Counted from the first letter of the stretch, positions 34,271 through 44,329 are shown. The stretch is 64,000 bases of DNA from Flavobacteriaceae bacterium (GCA_021648755.1 JAKISG010000004.1:62001-126000), one strand, 5' to 3'. Numbers and translations are program-made. The notes: generated by a model not told the origin, from the letters alone.

Positions 34271-36232
34271 TTATACCACTCGATATAATTTTTCATAGAG
34301 TAATTGTTTTAAACTTGTATAATTTTTCACCATTTCCATTTCAGAAAATCTAGATGTCATATCGATTGAAGTGTTTTTTGTTTTTAAATGGGCAGTTATT
34401 TCCTTAATTTTTTGTTCAATCAGTACTCTTCTAATATTATAAACAGCATCCATCACTAATTTAGCAAGTGATTTTTCTTTAGTTTTTACGTAGATATGTT
34501 TGCTCTCCCAATTACTTAAAGAATATTGTTGATCATTCATAAAAATATCACTAACTGTTTGGCTAATGTTAGGGTTAGGGTGATTAATAAAATATGAAAT
34601 TGAAACTCTTTTATCTTGATTTAATTGATGTATAATTTCAAAATAAATAGTTTTAAAAGTTTCATTTGTAAACTCAATTTCATCATCTTGAAGATGTAAA
34701 TAGACTTCATTAGCTACTTTATTGGTGGATACTTTCTTTACAATTTCATATTGATCATCTTCATTTTTTTCTTCAATAAAGTCTGTAAATTCAGCTTCTT
34801 TATTGCCGTACAAAAGTAAAATTTCGATTAAATGTCGCTCTAAAATCACTAATTGATTTACTTTTACAGGCTGTGTCTCTTTAACAATTTCAAGAGATTT
34901 TGGTTGAGGATTTTTTGCATTTTCTCTTTCATTTTTAGTTCTTATTTGAGCTAATTCTCCAAATAAGACTTTTTCTGAAATTTGCATAATAGTGGCACAT
35001 TCTTGCACATAGACTTCACGTTGAATTGCAGACGGAATTTTAGCAATACTTTGTACTATTTCACGAATTAATGCTGCTTTTTTTACAGGGTCGTTGTTAG
35101 CATCTTTTAAAAGTAAAGAAACTTTAAATTGAATGAAATCTTGCGTATTTTCTTTTAAAAATATCTTTAGTTCTTCAGTTGAAACAGATTTTGCATAACT
35201 ATCAGGGTCTTCGCCATCAGGAAAAGCGACTACTTTTACGTTCATACCGCGCTCTAGAATTAAATCAATACCACGTATTGATGCTCTAATTCCTGCTGCA
35301 TCACCATCAAAAAGTACGGTTATGTTATTGGTTAAACGACTTATTAATCTAATTTGATCAGAGGTTAAAGCAGTACCAGAAGAGGCAACGGTATTATGCA
35401 CTCCGTTTTGATAAAATGAGATAACATCGGTATAACCTTCTACCAAATAACAGTTGTCTTCTTTGGCAATGGCTTGTTTTGCGTGGTAAATTCCGTAAAG
35501 AATTTTGCTTTTATGGTAAATTTCACTTTCTGGTGAGTTTAAGTATTTGGCGGCTTTCTTAGTTGTTTTTAAAATTCGTCCTCCAAAACCTAAGACACGT
35601 CCAGACATAGAATGAATAGGAAACAAAACTCGGCCTTTAAAGCGATCAAATTGTTTAGTTTCTTTGACTATAGTTAGCCCTGTTTTTTCTAGAAACCCTA
35701 AATCATATTTATTTTTTAAAGCCTCATCAGTAAAAGCAGACCACTGGTCTAAAGCGTAACCTAATTCAAATTTTTTAATTATTTCAGCTGTAAAACCTCT
35801 TTCTTTAAAATAAGATAAGCCTATGGCTTTGCCTTTAGCTGTATTTAATAAAATATTATGAAAGTAACTTCTAGCATATGCTGTTATCAAAAACATACTT
35901 TCTTTGGCAGATGCTTGTTGTTTTTGTGCGTCAGTTTGCTCAGTTTCTTCAATTTCAATATTATATTTTTTGGCTAAATATCGAATGGCTTCTGGATATG
36001 AGTAGTGTTCATGCTCCATTAAGAAAGAGATGACGTTTCCGCCTTTGCCTGTACTAAAATCTTTCCAAATTTGCTTTACTGGAGACACCATAAATGAAGG
36101 TGTTTTTTCATCTACAAAAGGGCTTAAACCTTTAAAGTTACTACCTGCCTTTTTTAAATGTACAAACTCACCAATAACTTCCTCTACACGGGCGGTTTCA
36201 AATACTTGGTCTATGGTAGTTTTGTTTATCAT
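34271..36232 (-). CDS. dnaG: DNA primase lacking zinc ligands
   Basis: A 653-aa DnaG that makes RNA primers at the replication fork. The N-terminal domain aligns with the CHC2 zinc-binding domain, but the four ligands are replaced: CPFH reads Ser37-Pro-Phe-Val40 and CFGC reads Asp58-Phe-Ser-Thr61. The RNA polymerase core is intact: the TOPRIM domain has YLVEGYTDVISFYQ and VLFDGDAAGIRA with PDGEDPDSYAKS. The C-terminal helicase-binding region is present. I recall the same zinc loss in other Flavobacteriia, so this is probably a working enzyme. Confidence 0.95.
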   Translation of the reverse strand: MINKTTIDQVFETARVEEVIGEFVHLKKAGSNFKGLSPFVDEKTPSFMVSPVKQIWKDFSTGKGGNVISFLMEHEHYSYPEAIRYLAKKYNIEIEETEQTDAQKQQASAKESMFLITAYARSYFHNILLNTAKGKAIGLSYFKERGFTAEIIKKFELGYALDQWSAFTDEALKNKYDLGFLEKTGLTIVKETKQFDRFKGRVLFPIHSMSGRVLGFGGRILKTTKKAAKYLNSPESEIYHKSKILYGIYHAKQAIAKEDNCYLVEGYTDVISFYQNGVHNTVASSGTALTSDQIRLISRLTNNITVLFDGDAAGIRASIRGIDLILERGMNVKVVAFPDGEDPDSYAKSVSTEELKIFLKENTQDFIQFKVSLLLKDANNDPVKKAALIREIVQSIAKIPSAIQREVYVQECATIMQISEKVLFGELAQIRTKNERENAKNPQPKSLEIVKETQPVKVNQLVILERHLIEILLLYGNKEAEFTDFIEEKNEDDQYEIVKKVSTNKVANEVYLHLQDDEIEFTNETFKTIYFEIIHQLNQDKRVSISYFINHPNPNISQTVSDIFMNDQQYSLSNWESKHIYVKTKEKSLAKLVMDAVYNIRRVLIEQKIKEITAHLKTKNTSIDMTSRFSEMEMVKNYTSLKQLLYEKLYRVV

Positions 36233-36344
36233 TTATTTTTTTATCGCTAATAATGAGAAAACTTAGTTTAAAAGAACTTTTTATAATTACTATAAAATAA
36301 AGTTTTACTACAAAATGATTTTAACGATTTATTTTGTGAGAAAT

Positions 36345-37595
36345 CTAAGAAACTACTTTCAGTTTCTTTAATTTAGAAACAGTTAGTTTATCTATTACAT
36401 ATTTTTCAGTAATTTTTAAAGATTTTGTATCTGTTCCAGGTAATTCAAACATAGCATCTGTAAGAATATTTTCACAGAGTGAACGTAAGCCACGCGCACC
36501 TAGTTTGTATTCAACTGCTTTATTTACAATATACTGTAGTGATTTTTCGTCAAAAGTTAGTGTAATTTTATCCATTGCAAACAATTTGGTATATTGTTTA
36601 ATAATAGAATTTTTTGGCTCGGTTAATATAGAACGTAAAGTTTTTGCATCTAACGGAAACATATAGGTAAGTACGGGTAAACGACCTATGATTTCTGGTA
36701 TTAATCCAAAGTCTTTTAAATCTTTTGGGATCACATATTGTAATAAATTTTCAGTATCTACTTTATCATCAGAAATAGAAGCAGAATACCCAACTGCTTG
36801 CATGTTTAAGCGTTTGCTTATTACACGCTCAATACCATCAAAAGCACCGCCAGCAATAAATAAAATATTTTGTGTGTTTATTTGAGTAAATTTTTGATCT
36901 GGGTGTTTTCTACCTCCTTTAGGCGGAACATTTACAACGGTACCTTCTAATAGTTTTAATAAAGCTTGCTGCACACCTTCACCAGAGACATCTCTTGTTA
37001 TAGATGGGTTTGCAGTTTTACGTGCAATTTTATCGATTTCATCAATAAAGACAATTCCTTTCTCTGCTTTTTTAACATCGTAATCTGCGGCTTGTAATAA
37101 ACGTGTTAAAATAGTTTCTACATCTTCACCTACATAACCTGCCTCGGTTAAAACGGTAGCATCAACAATAGCAAAAGGAACATCTAGCATTCTTGCAATA
37201 GTTTTAACAATTAATGTTTTACCAGTGCCTGTTTCGCCAACCATAATGATGTTACTTTTTTCTATTTCAACATCATTATCATTCTTACTTGGTGGTTGTA
37301 ATAAACGTTTGTAATGATTATAAACTGCAACAGACATCACTCTTTTAGTCTGATTTTGACCAATAACATATTGATCTAAAAAAGTTTTTATGTTTTTAGG
37401 TATTTTTAAAACCAATTCAGCCGATAAGTCTTTAGTTTCTGATTCGCCTGCCTGTACTTCTTCTAAAACAATTCCATGAGCTTGCTCAATACAACGATCA
37501 CAAATATGTGCATCTAAACCTGCTATAAGTAAGTTTGTTTCCGATTTTTTTTTGCCACAAAATGAGCAGTCTAATATTTCTTTCCTTTTTGCCAT
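36345..37595 (-). CDS. clpX: ATP-dependent Clp protease ATP-binding subunit ClpX
   Basis: A 416-aa AAA+ unfoldase. The N-terminal zinc finger is complete (Cys10, Cys13, Cys32, Cys35). Walker A is GETGTGKT (120-127), Walker B GIVFIDEIDKIA, and the pore loop YVGEDVE and IGF-type loop region follow. It feeds substrates, including tmRNA-tagged proteins, to ClpP. clpP lies about 100 nt upstream on the same strand. Confidence 0.97.
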   Translation of the reverse strand: MAKRKEILDCSFCGKKKSETNLLIAGLDAHICDRCIEQAHGIVLEEVQAGESETKDLSAELVLKIPKNIKTFLDQYVIGQNQTKRVMSVAVYNHYKRLLQPPSKNDNDVEIEKSNIIMVGETGTGKTLIVKTIARMLDVPFAIVDATVLTEAGYVGEDVETILTRLLQAADYDVKKAEKGIVFIDEIDKIARKTANPSITRDVSGEGVQQALLKLLEGTVVNVPPKGGRKHPDQKFTQINTQNILFIAGGAFDGIERVISKRLNMQAVGYSASISDDKVDTENLLQYVIPKDLKDFGLIPEIIGRLPVLTYMFPLDAKTLRSILTEPKNSIIKQYTKLFAMDKITLTFDEKSLQYIVNKAVEYKLGARGLRSLCENILTDAMFELPGTDTKSLKITEKYVIDKLTVSKLKKLKVVS

Positions 37596-37691
37596 TCCTC
37601 AATGTTTAGGGTTTAGGGTTTTAGTCTGTATTTTATAGTTATTAATTATCAATAAAAATAGTTGTCAATAAAAATACAGAAAATAGTTTTA

Positions 37692-38372
37692 CTATTTACG
37701 CGTTAATATTTCATCAACCATACCGTAAGCTTTTGCTTCTTTTGCGGTCATCCAATAATCGCGGTCACTATCATTATGTACTTTTTTTATATCTTGACCA
37801 GAATGTTTGGCAATGATTTCGTATAATTCTTGTTTTAATTTTAAAATTTCTCTAGCTGTAATTTCAATATCACTTGCTTGCCCTTGTGCACCACCAAGAG
37901 GCTGATGAATCATCACTCTAGAATGTGGCAAAGCAGAACGTTTTCCTTTTTGACCTGCACACATTAAAACAGCAGCCATACTTGCAGCCATACCTGTACA
38001 AATAGTATTTATTTCTGGCTTTATAAATTGCATAGTATCGTAAATTCCTAAACCAGCATAAACACCTCCGCCAGGAGAATTGATGTAGATAGAAATATCT
38101 TTACTAGCATCTACACTTTCTAAAAATAATAGTTGTGCTTGAATAATATTTGCTACATAATCGTCAATCCCTGCACCTAAAAATATAATTCTATCCATCA
38201 TTAAACGCGAAAAGACATCCATCTGTGTCATATTTAACTGGCGTTCTTCAATGATATAAGGTGTTACATTATTAGTTATTGGCATTGTGCTACTAATTAT
38301 TTTATCGTAGTACATACTATTGATACCGTGCTTTTTAGTGGCAAATTTTTTAAATTCTTTTCCGTAATTCAT
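37692..38372 (-). CDS. clpP: ATP-dependent Clp protease proteolytic subunit
   Basis: A 226-aa serine protease with triad Ser131 (GMAASMAAVL), His156 (RVMIHQP) and Asp205 (DRDYW). The N-terminal extension MNYGKEFKKFATKKHGI is typical of Flavobacteriia. A -7-like TATATTTG is on the minus strand at 38426-38433. clpX follows. The trigger-factor gene that often precedes clpP is absent here; the neighbour upstream is the divergent IPExxxVDY gene. Confidence 0.97.
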   Translation of the reverse strand: MNYGKEFKKFATKKHGINSMYYDKIISSTMPITNNVTPYIIEERQLNMTQMDVFSRLMMDRIIFLGAGIDDYVANIIQAQLLFLESVDASKDISIYINSPGGGVYAGLGIYDTMQFIKPEINTICTGMAASMAAVLMCAGQKGKRSALPHSRVMIHQPLGGAQGQASDIEITAREILKLKQELYEIIAKHSGQDIKKVHNDSDRDYWMTAKEAKAYGMVDEILTRK

Positions 38373-38546
38373 CTATTAAATAATATTTTTAAGTTCTGTT
38401 ATTAACTCTCTATAAAAGTTGTTGACAAATATACTAAGATTTTATTTAAAAATAAATTAAGACAGATTTAAATTTTTTTTTAAAAAAACAGAAGTCTATT
38501 AACAAAACAATAATTATTTTAGCAATTATTTTAAGTTCAAAATAGA

Positions 38547-39020
38547 ATGGTTAATACCAAAAAACATAGGTTAATTTGCCAAATAGAGCACGATTATTTT
38601 CTAATCGGCATTCACGCTGTTTTAGAAGATTATAGATTGGCATATTTTTTAAATGAAACCTTTAATATTTGTTTAAAAAAAACAGAAAATAACATAACGT
38701 TTTTAAAAAAAGAAGGTTCTTTTTCTAACTTTGATTACGAAGACAAGTCTAGTTTTTGTTATTGGTCTTTAATTAACAACAAGCAATTTATTGAACAACA
38801 AGTAAATGAAAGTCAATGTAATATCTTTGCTAAAATTTCAAGTACCTATGTATTGATTACGGAAAAGAAAACAATTGATTATTTTTTAAAAATAGAAGGT
38901 GATTTTAATCGTAGTAAAATTCAAAAATTAACACAAAAATTAAATACAATTCATAATGTAATGACGGCTTATGAGTTGCAACCAAAAACCTTAAAATCGA
39001 AAGATTTTTTAATTTTTTAA
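38547..39020 (+). CDS. IPExxxVDY-type small protein
   Basis: A 157-aa protein without signal or membrane segment. The segment FLIGIHAVLEDYRLAYFLNETFNICLKK and the two-strand plus helix pattern match the IPExxxVDY family that precedes pyruvate kinase in Flavobacteriaceae; the name-giving motif itself is degenerate here. It ends 1 nt before pyk and is surely cotranscribed. Function unknown. Confidence 0.8.
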   Translation: MVNTKKHRLICQIEHDYFLIGIHAVLEDYRLAYFLNETFNICLKKTENNITFLKKEGSFSNFDYEDKSSFCYWSLINNKQFIEQQVNESQCNIFAKISSTYVLITEKKTIDYFLKIEGDFNRSKIQKLTQKLNTIHNVMTAYELQPKTLKSKDFLIF

Positions 39021-39021
39021 T

Positions 39022-40446
39022 ATGGCAAGTACAAAAAAAACAAAAATAGTTGCAACTTTAGGTCCAGCATGTGACTCAAGCGAAATGCTTACAAAAATGA
39101 GTCTGGCAGGAGTTAATGTGTTTAGAATTAATTTTTCGCATGCAACACATGAACATGTTAAAAAAACAATTGCTTTAATTCGTAAAATGAATAAAAAATT
39201 AGGTCATAACGTAGCTATATTAGCAGATTTACAAGGACCTAAATTACGAGTTGGTGATATGGGTGATGGTTTTGAGTTAAAAAAAGGGAATATATTTACT
39301 TTTACAACTAAAGAATGTAAAGGTTCTTATAAAAAAGCGTTTATGACGTATCAAAATTTTCCTAATGATGTTAAAGTTGGTGAAAAAATTTTAGTAGATG
39401 ATGGTAAATTATGTTTTGAAGTTATTGCAACAGACAGCATTTCTGAGGTGACAACTAAAGTTATTGTTGGCGGAATTTTATATTCTAAAAAAGGAGTAAA
39501 CTTACCAAATACAAATATTTCGCAACCTGCTTTAACAGAAAAAGATATTAAAGACGCTATTTTTGCTTGTAAAATTGAAGTAGATTGGATTGCTTTATCA
39601 TTTGTTAGAACTCGAAAAGATTGTATAGAGTTAGAAACGTTAATAAAAGAACATTCTGATTGTAAGATACCAATTATTGCAAAAATAGAAAAACCAGAAG
39701 CGGTTAAAAATATAGATGCAATTATTTGTTCTTGTGATGGTTTAATGGTTGCTCGTGGTGATTTAGGAGTTGAATTACCGATGGAAAAAGTACCCTTAAT
39801 TCAGAAAATGTTAGTAGATAAAGCTAAAGCGGCTAGAATACCAGTAATTATTGCTACACAAATGATGGAGACAATGATTACCAATTTTGTACCTACAAGA
39901 GCTGAGGTTAACGATGTAGCAAATTCAATTATGGATGGTGCAGATGCTGTTATGCTTTCTGGTGAAACTTCAGTTGGTAAGTTTCCTCTTGGAGTAATTA
40001 ATCAAATGCGAAAAATAATTGTAAGTGTAGAAGATTCACCTAGAATTACTGTATCAAAAAAACCACCACATATTCGTACAGATCGATATATTACAAAATC
40101 AGTTTGTTATCATGCAGCACATATGGCAGGTGATGTTAAAGCAAAAGCAATTCAAACTTTAACAAATAGCGGTTATACGGCTTTTCAAATTTCGGCTTGG
40201 CGACCAAATGCAAATATTTTAGCTTATACTTCTAATAAACGAATTTTATCTAGACTAAATTTACTTTGGGGAGTTAAAGCATTTTTTTATGATAAAATGG
40301 AATCGACCGACCAAACTATTAAAGACTTAAATAACATTGCTTTAAAAGAAGGTTATGTAGAAAAAGGAAATTTAGTAATTACACTTTCTTCAATGCCAGT
40401 TCAAGAAAAAGGGATGGTAAATACTTTACGTTTAACAGAAATTTAA
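39022..40446 (+). CDS. pyk: Pyruvate kinase
   Basis: A 474-aa pyruvate kinase that makes pyruvate and ATP from phosphoenolpyruvate in glycolysis. Signatures are TKIVATLGPACDS, RINFSHATHEH, the active-site IIAKIEKPEAVKN and MVARGDLGVELP, and MDGADAVMLSGETS. Length is normal. It is the second gene of the pair with the IPExxxVDY protein. Confidence 0.97.
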   Translation: MASTKKTKIVATLGPACDSSEMLTKMSLAGVNVFRINFSHATHEHVKKTIALIRKMNKKLGHNVAILADLQGPKLRVGDMGDGFELKKGNIFTFTTKECKGSYKKAFMTYQNFPNDVKVGEKILVDDGKLCFEVIATDSISEVTTKVIVGGILYSKKGVNLPNTNISQPALTEKDIKDAIFACKIEVDWIALSFVRTRKDCIELETLIKEHSDCKIPIIAKIEKPEAVKNIDAIICSCDGLMVARGDLGVELPMEKVPLIQKMLVDKAKAARIPVIIATQMMETMITNFVPTRAEVNDVANSIMDGADAVMLSGETSVGKFPLGVINQMRKIIVSVEDSPRITVSKKPPHIRTDRYITKSVCYHAAHMAGDVKAKAIQTLTNSGYTAFQISAWRPNANILAYTSNKRILSRLNLLWGVKAFFYDKMESTDQTIKDLNNIALKEGYVEKGNLVITLSSMPVQEKGMVNTLRLTEI

Positions 40447-40474
40447 TAAAAAAGTGTAGAAAGATTACAGGTTA

Positions 40475-42775
40475 TTAAAAATTAACTCGAAATAAAACAT
40501 TAGGTGTAAATCCCAAAGAAAATTTATCTACAAATTTTATGGGGTCGTTTAACGAGTTATTACCTGTATATTCTCTACTTAATTGATTTTTTTGATGGTA
40601 TAAATTTCTTATTGAAAAACCTATTTTAGCATTTATATTATTAGGTTTAGAAATTTTAAAACTATAGGTCGATGAAAAATCTAAACGGTGGTAATCTTCT
40701 AAGTTTTCGGTATTAATGCCTTCAAAAACTACGGTATCGTCGTTTTGAATAATTGCTTTAGTAAATGGTTTCCCGTTTCGCCACCTCCAACTTAATGCCC
40801 ATTGAAATTTGTTGATTTTATATGCAATTGAAGCAGTAATAGCATGTTTTATTTCATTACTAGCGGTAAAGTACTTTCCGTTATTTAGACCATCAAACTT
40901 GTTTTTAATGTCTATAAAAGAGTAACTCGTCCAAATATTAAATTTATGGAGTTTCTTTTTTACGTAAAAATCAATACCGCTTATTTTTCTACTTCCGTCT
41001 AAAAAACTTGTTCCGTCAGGGTTTAAAAAACCTAAAGAAAGTGTGGTTAAACCAGTTACTTTTTTGCGATAATAATCTACATCAAAATTCCAACCATTTT
41101 TATTATAAAGTAATCCAAGAGAAACCTGGTTACTATTTATTATTGGGAACGTATCACCATCAGCTAATCGCCAAAGCCTATTCTCTAAAGACAAATCACT
41201 TAAAACAGTTTCGTCTATTTGGCTAATAATTTGATTTTTAATTTCACCCGTTAATTGTATGGTAAAATTTTTAAGAAATTTTTTATTTATTACTAACCTT
41301 GGTTCAAACCGCAATTTATCTAAATCACTATAATAATTAAATCGAAACCCTAAATTAATGGTTACTAATTTCGGATTTATATAATTATAATTTGTATATA
41401 AAGAATGTGTCCGTATAACTGTTTTGTCAGCATCTAATGTAAAAACAAAATCTTCGGTTTGTACAAAACGATAACTAGTATCTTTTAAATTAAATTGATA
41501 GCCTATTTGTAACTGATCACCCTTATTGGTTTTTATTTGAGTGTCTATACTAATTCCTGAATCAAATACAACATTATTTTTTTCAAAATTAGTTGTTAAA
41601 TTATCATTCGTTTGTGTAGTAAAGTTATAATTTAATCGATATTTAGAAATGGCAGCAGTGACTTTATGACTTATATTATCATTGTATTTTTTATCCCAAC
41701 CAAAACTATACCCTTCGCTTTTTATATGTAAAATATCGTTGAAAGATTCATTATTACTATTGTCTTTTATGACATAATCTAAACTATTATCAATAAATAA
41801 TGTACTTAAGGTAAAATGATTTTGATTATCAAATTTATAATTGACTTTAGTATTAAAGTCCAAAAAAAGAAAATCATTATTTGTATTTTCTGCATCTTCA
41901 ATTTTTGTGTTTTGAAATACTTTATCAGACAATCTATTAAAGGTAAAAGACTCATAAATATCTGCATAAGATCTTCTTATCGAAGCCTGTACGCTTAATT
42001 TATCTGTAACTATTGGTACGGTAACAAAAGCATCTGTACTAATACCATTAACACCTAAACCTACATTTAATTTTGTGGCTACGTTATGGCTAGTATTGAT
42101 ATCTATTACGCTAGAGATTCGTTCGCCATAACTTGGGTTTGTTCCTTTATTATAAACGATTATCTTTTTGGTAATATTAGGGTTAAAGGCAGAAATCATT
42201 CCAAATAGATGACCATTATGGTAAATATTCATTCCGTCCCAAATTACTCTATTTTGGTCTGTAGTCCCTCCTCGAATCACCAAACCTGTAGCTGTTTCAT
42301 TTGGGCTAAAAACACCTGGTAATTGTTGTATGCTCTCTAAAACATCGGCCTCTGTTAAACCTGCCAAAATATGTAATTTTTCAGGCGTAATTGTAAAGCT
42401 TGTATTTTTATTTTTAGAGATTCCTTTGGTTAAATAAGTACCAATTATAACATTATCTAATTGTTGAATAGTTGTTATTTTTTTCTTTATTTTTTTAACA
42501 ATATAATATCGTTTATTTATTTTTTTAAATTTTAAATTTGTCTTTAATTCAATTGCTTCTAAAATTAAATTAAGAGATGTGTTTTTTAAATCTAATGAGA
42601 TTTTTTTTTCATTTAAAACCTCATCTACATAAGAAAATTTTAGGTTAAATTTGTTTTCTAAATCGGTTAAAATAGTAACGATACCTGTCTTATGAAAAGT
42701 AAAAGAAAAAGTAGTCTCCTCTTGCGAGAAAACTACTGATGAAATTAACCAAATTAAAAAATATTTTTTTTTCAT
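40475..42775 (-). CDS. STN-domain TonB-dependent receptor (copy 2)
   Basis: A 766-aa outer-membrane receptor collinear with the copy at 30757-33060: signal peptide, STN domain (~22-95), plug (LAGLTEADVLESIQQLPGVFSPNETATGLVIRGG) and barrel. Whole stretches are shared, e.g. EIKNQIISQIDET.LSDLSLEN, and REY.GNNSLNDPI near the C-terminus. It is the last gene of sigma-fecR-receptor copy 2 and overlaps the fecR stop by 1 nt (TAATG), which couples translation; copy 1 has a 59-nt gap instead. Ligand unknown. Confidence 0.93.
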   Translation of the reverse strand: MKKKYFLIWLISSVVFSQEETTFSFTFHKTGIVTILTDLENKFNLKFSYVDEVLNEKKISLDLKNTSLNLILEAIELKTNLKFKKINKRYYIVKKIKKKITTIQQLDNVIIGTYLTKGISKNKNTSFTITPEKLHILAGLTEADVLESIQQLPGVFSPNETATGLVIRGGTTDQNRVIWDGMNIYHNGHLFGMISAFNPNITKKIIVYNKGTNPSYGERISSVIDINTSHNVATKLNVGLGVNGISTDAFVTVPIVTDKLSVQASIRRSYADIYESFTFNRLSDKVFQNTKIEDAENTNNDFLFLDFNTKVNYKFDNQNHFTLSTLFIDNSLDYVIKDNSNNESFNDILHIKSEGYSFGWDKKYNDNISHKVTAAISKYRLNYNFTTQTNDNLTTNFEKNNVVFDSGISIDTQIKTNKGDQLQIGYQFNLKDTSYRFVQTEDFVFTLDADKTVIRTHSLYTNYNYINPKLVTINLGFRFNYYSDLDKLRFEPRLVINKKFLKNFTIQLTGEIKNQIISQIDETVLSDLSLENRLWRLADGDTFPIINSNQVSLGLLYNKNGWNFDVDYYRKKVTGLTTLSLGFLNPDGTSFLDGSRKISGIDFYVKKKLHKFNIWTSYSFIDIKNKFDGLNNGKYFTASNEIKHAITASIAYKINKFQWALSWRWRNGKPFTKAIIQNDDTVVFEGINTENLEDYHRLDFSSTYSFKISKPNNINAKIGFSIRNLYHQKNQLSREYTGNNSLNDPIKFVDKFSLGFTPNVLFRVNF

Positions 42776-43740
42776 TAATTCATACTAAGAATTATTTTTT
42801 TTGAATTAATTATTTTTTCATATTTTATATTTGTCGCTCCAAACACAGATGCTAATGCAATATCAATATCTTGATGGCTAAAACTACCTGTAAAAATTAG
42901 AGTACTATCTATTTTACTTGCATCAATTTCAGACGCATATTGTTTTTCTAATTTAGAAATTACATACTTTAAAGGCACTGATTTAAATGTGCTTTCACCA
43001 TTAACCCATGTTGGTTTACTTAAATTAAGTTGCCATTTTTCTATAGTATTATCATTAATTTTTCTAAATGCATTGTTTGGTTTTAAAACCTCATTAAAAT
43101 TTTTAGAAAACACCTTTACACTTCCTTCATAACAAACCACCTCAAAATAATCGGCAATAGCATTTACTTTAAATTGTGTGCCTAAAACGGTAATGTTTCC
43201 ATTTTTAGTTCTAACGGTAAATACACTTCCTTTTTTTACTTTAAAAAAGGCCTCTCCGTTGAGGTAAACTTCTCTTTTATTTGCCCAATCTTTTTTAGTA
43301 TAACTCAATGCTGATTTTGCATTCAAAATTACTTCAGAACCATCTAACAATAAAACTGTTTTTTGTTGTCCAAAATCAGATTTATTTAAGACTGAATCAC
43401 GCTCTAAAAAAGTATAAAAACCGATAAAAAATAAAAGTGAAGCAGCAACTGTTACTGCCCATTTGGTATAGAGTTTACGTACTTTAACTTTAGGTTTTTG
43501 CAAATTAATAACTTTATTCTGATTATTACTTTTAACGAAACGGATTTTTTGTTGTACCTTATTAAAGGAGTCGCTTTTAGGTTTTAATTTTTTAGAAAGA
43601 ATTCCTATTTGCTTAATCTTCTTATAGACCAAAAATTCTTTTTCAGTAACTAAACTTTTTAATTCAGTGTCTGTTAATTCATCTTCTAACCACTTGGCTA
43701 AAAAAACAGCATTTTTGCTATGTAAATTATCTTTTTTCAT
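42775..43740 (-). CDS. FecR-family anti-sigma factor (copy 2)
   Basis: A 321-aa FecR protein: N-terminal sigma-binding segment (HSKNAVFLAKWLEDELTD), an added Lys/Asn-rich linker, membrane helix at ~95-113, FecR domain (FGQQKTVLLLDGSEVILNAKSA, NGEAFFKVKKGSVFTVRTKNG) and C-terminal DUF4974-like part (VPLKYVISKLEKQYASEI...FTGSF). It lies between sigma copy 2 and its receptor. The putative ECF motif at 43759-43783 ends 18 nt before its start, nearly as in copy 1. Confidence 0.93.
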   Translation of the reverse strand: MKKDNLHSKNAVFLAKWLEDELTDTELKSLVTEKEFLVYKKIKQIGILSKKLKPKSDSFNKVQQKIRFVKSNNQNKVINLQKPKVKVRKLYTKWAVTVAASLLFFIGFYTFLERDSVLNKSDFGQQKTVLLLDGSEVILNAKSALSYTKKDWANKREVYLNGEAFFKVKKGSVFTVRTKNGNITVLGTQFKVNAIADYFEVVCYEGSVKVFSKNFNEVLKPNNAFRKINDNTIEKWQLNLSKPTWVNGESTFKSVPLKYVISKLEKQYASEIDASKIDSTLIFTGSFSHQDIDIALASVFGATNIKYEKIINSKKIILSMN

Positions 43741-43758
43741 TTTCCTTATATAATGGAT

Positions 43759-43783
43759 ACAATAAATAGGTAAAAAACCCTAC
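43759..43783 (-). promoter_or_regulatory. Putative ECF-sigma promoter motif upstream of fecR copy 2
   Basis: On the minus strand GTAGGGTTTTT, then 8 nt counted from GGGTTTTT, then TATTGT (43759-43764). The preceding sequence TAATTTTAAAGGTAGGG also resembles copy 1 (TAATTTTAAAAGTAGGG). The intergenic gaps otherwise differ, so the motif appears selected rather than merely inherited. Confidence 0.6.
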
Positions 43784-43801
43784 CTTTAAAATTATAAATT
43801 G

Positions 43802-44314
43802 TTAAATATTACCTATTTTTTCTCTAATAACTACTAATGCTTTATGCATTCTTTTTTCTACTGCTTTAATAGAAATACCTAATATTATTGCAATTTCTTT
43901 ATATTTTTTATTATCTATTCTGGATAATAAAAAAACTTCACGCTGCTTTTTTGTTAAACTGGCAATTACAGTTTCTACTTTTAATAAAAATTCTTTTTCT
44001 TGCATTAAAAATTCAGGAGTTTCAATATCTTTTTCTTGCACTAAAAATGGTTGATTTTTCCGAACAACTTTTTCGTGCTTTTTAATATTTAAAAATAGAT
44101 TATTAGCAATTGTATATAATAAACTTTTTACGGTTTCATACCTAACCTCTTTACAATTTTGCCATACCTTTACAAAGGTATCTTGCATCACGTCTTCGGC
44201 TATTTCTAAATGACCATATTTAAAATACAAAAACCGCTTAATATCTTCTGCATAAGTAGTAAAAACTGTTTCAAATGTCTTTGGGTTACAAATATTTTTT
44301 GAGTTATCTTTCAT
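43802..44314 (-). CDS. ECF RNA polymerase sigma factor (copy 2)
   Basis: A 170-aa FecI-like ECF sigma factor closely related to the copy at 29202-29714, with region 2 (EDIKRFLYFKYGHLEIAEDVMQDTFVKVW) and region 4 (LTKKQREVFLLSRIDNKKYKEIAIILGISIKAVEKRM). It is transcribed from a housekeeping-type promoter (44330-44357). The recognition helix of region 4 is nearly the same in both copies (ISIKAVEKRMH), which suggests they read the same promoter sequence. Divergent from the Kazal-like lipoprotein gene at 44442. Confidence 0.93.
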   Translation of the reverse strand: MKDNSKNICNPKTFETVFTTYAEDIKRFLYFKYGHLEIAEDVMQDTFVKVWQNCKEVRYETVKSLLYTIANNLFLNIKKHEKVVRKNQPFLVQEKDIETPEFLMQEKEFLLKVETVIASLTKKQREVFLLSRIDNKKYKEIAIILGISIKAVEKRMHKALVVIREKIGNI

Positions 44315-44329
44315 AAATTTTTATCGCCT

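Noticed and set aside
37598..37625. Telomere-like TTTAGGG repeats between clpX and clpP
   Set aside because: Only two units; a chance repeat in a bacterial intergenic region.
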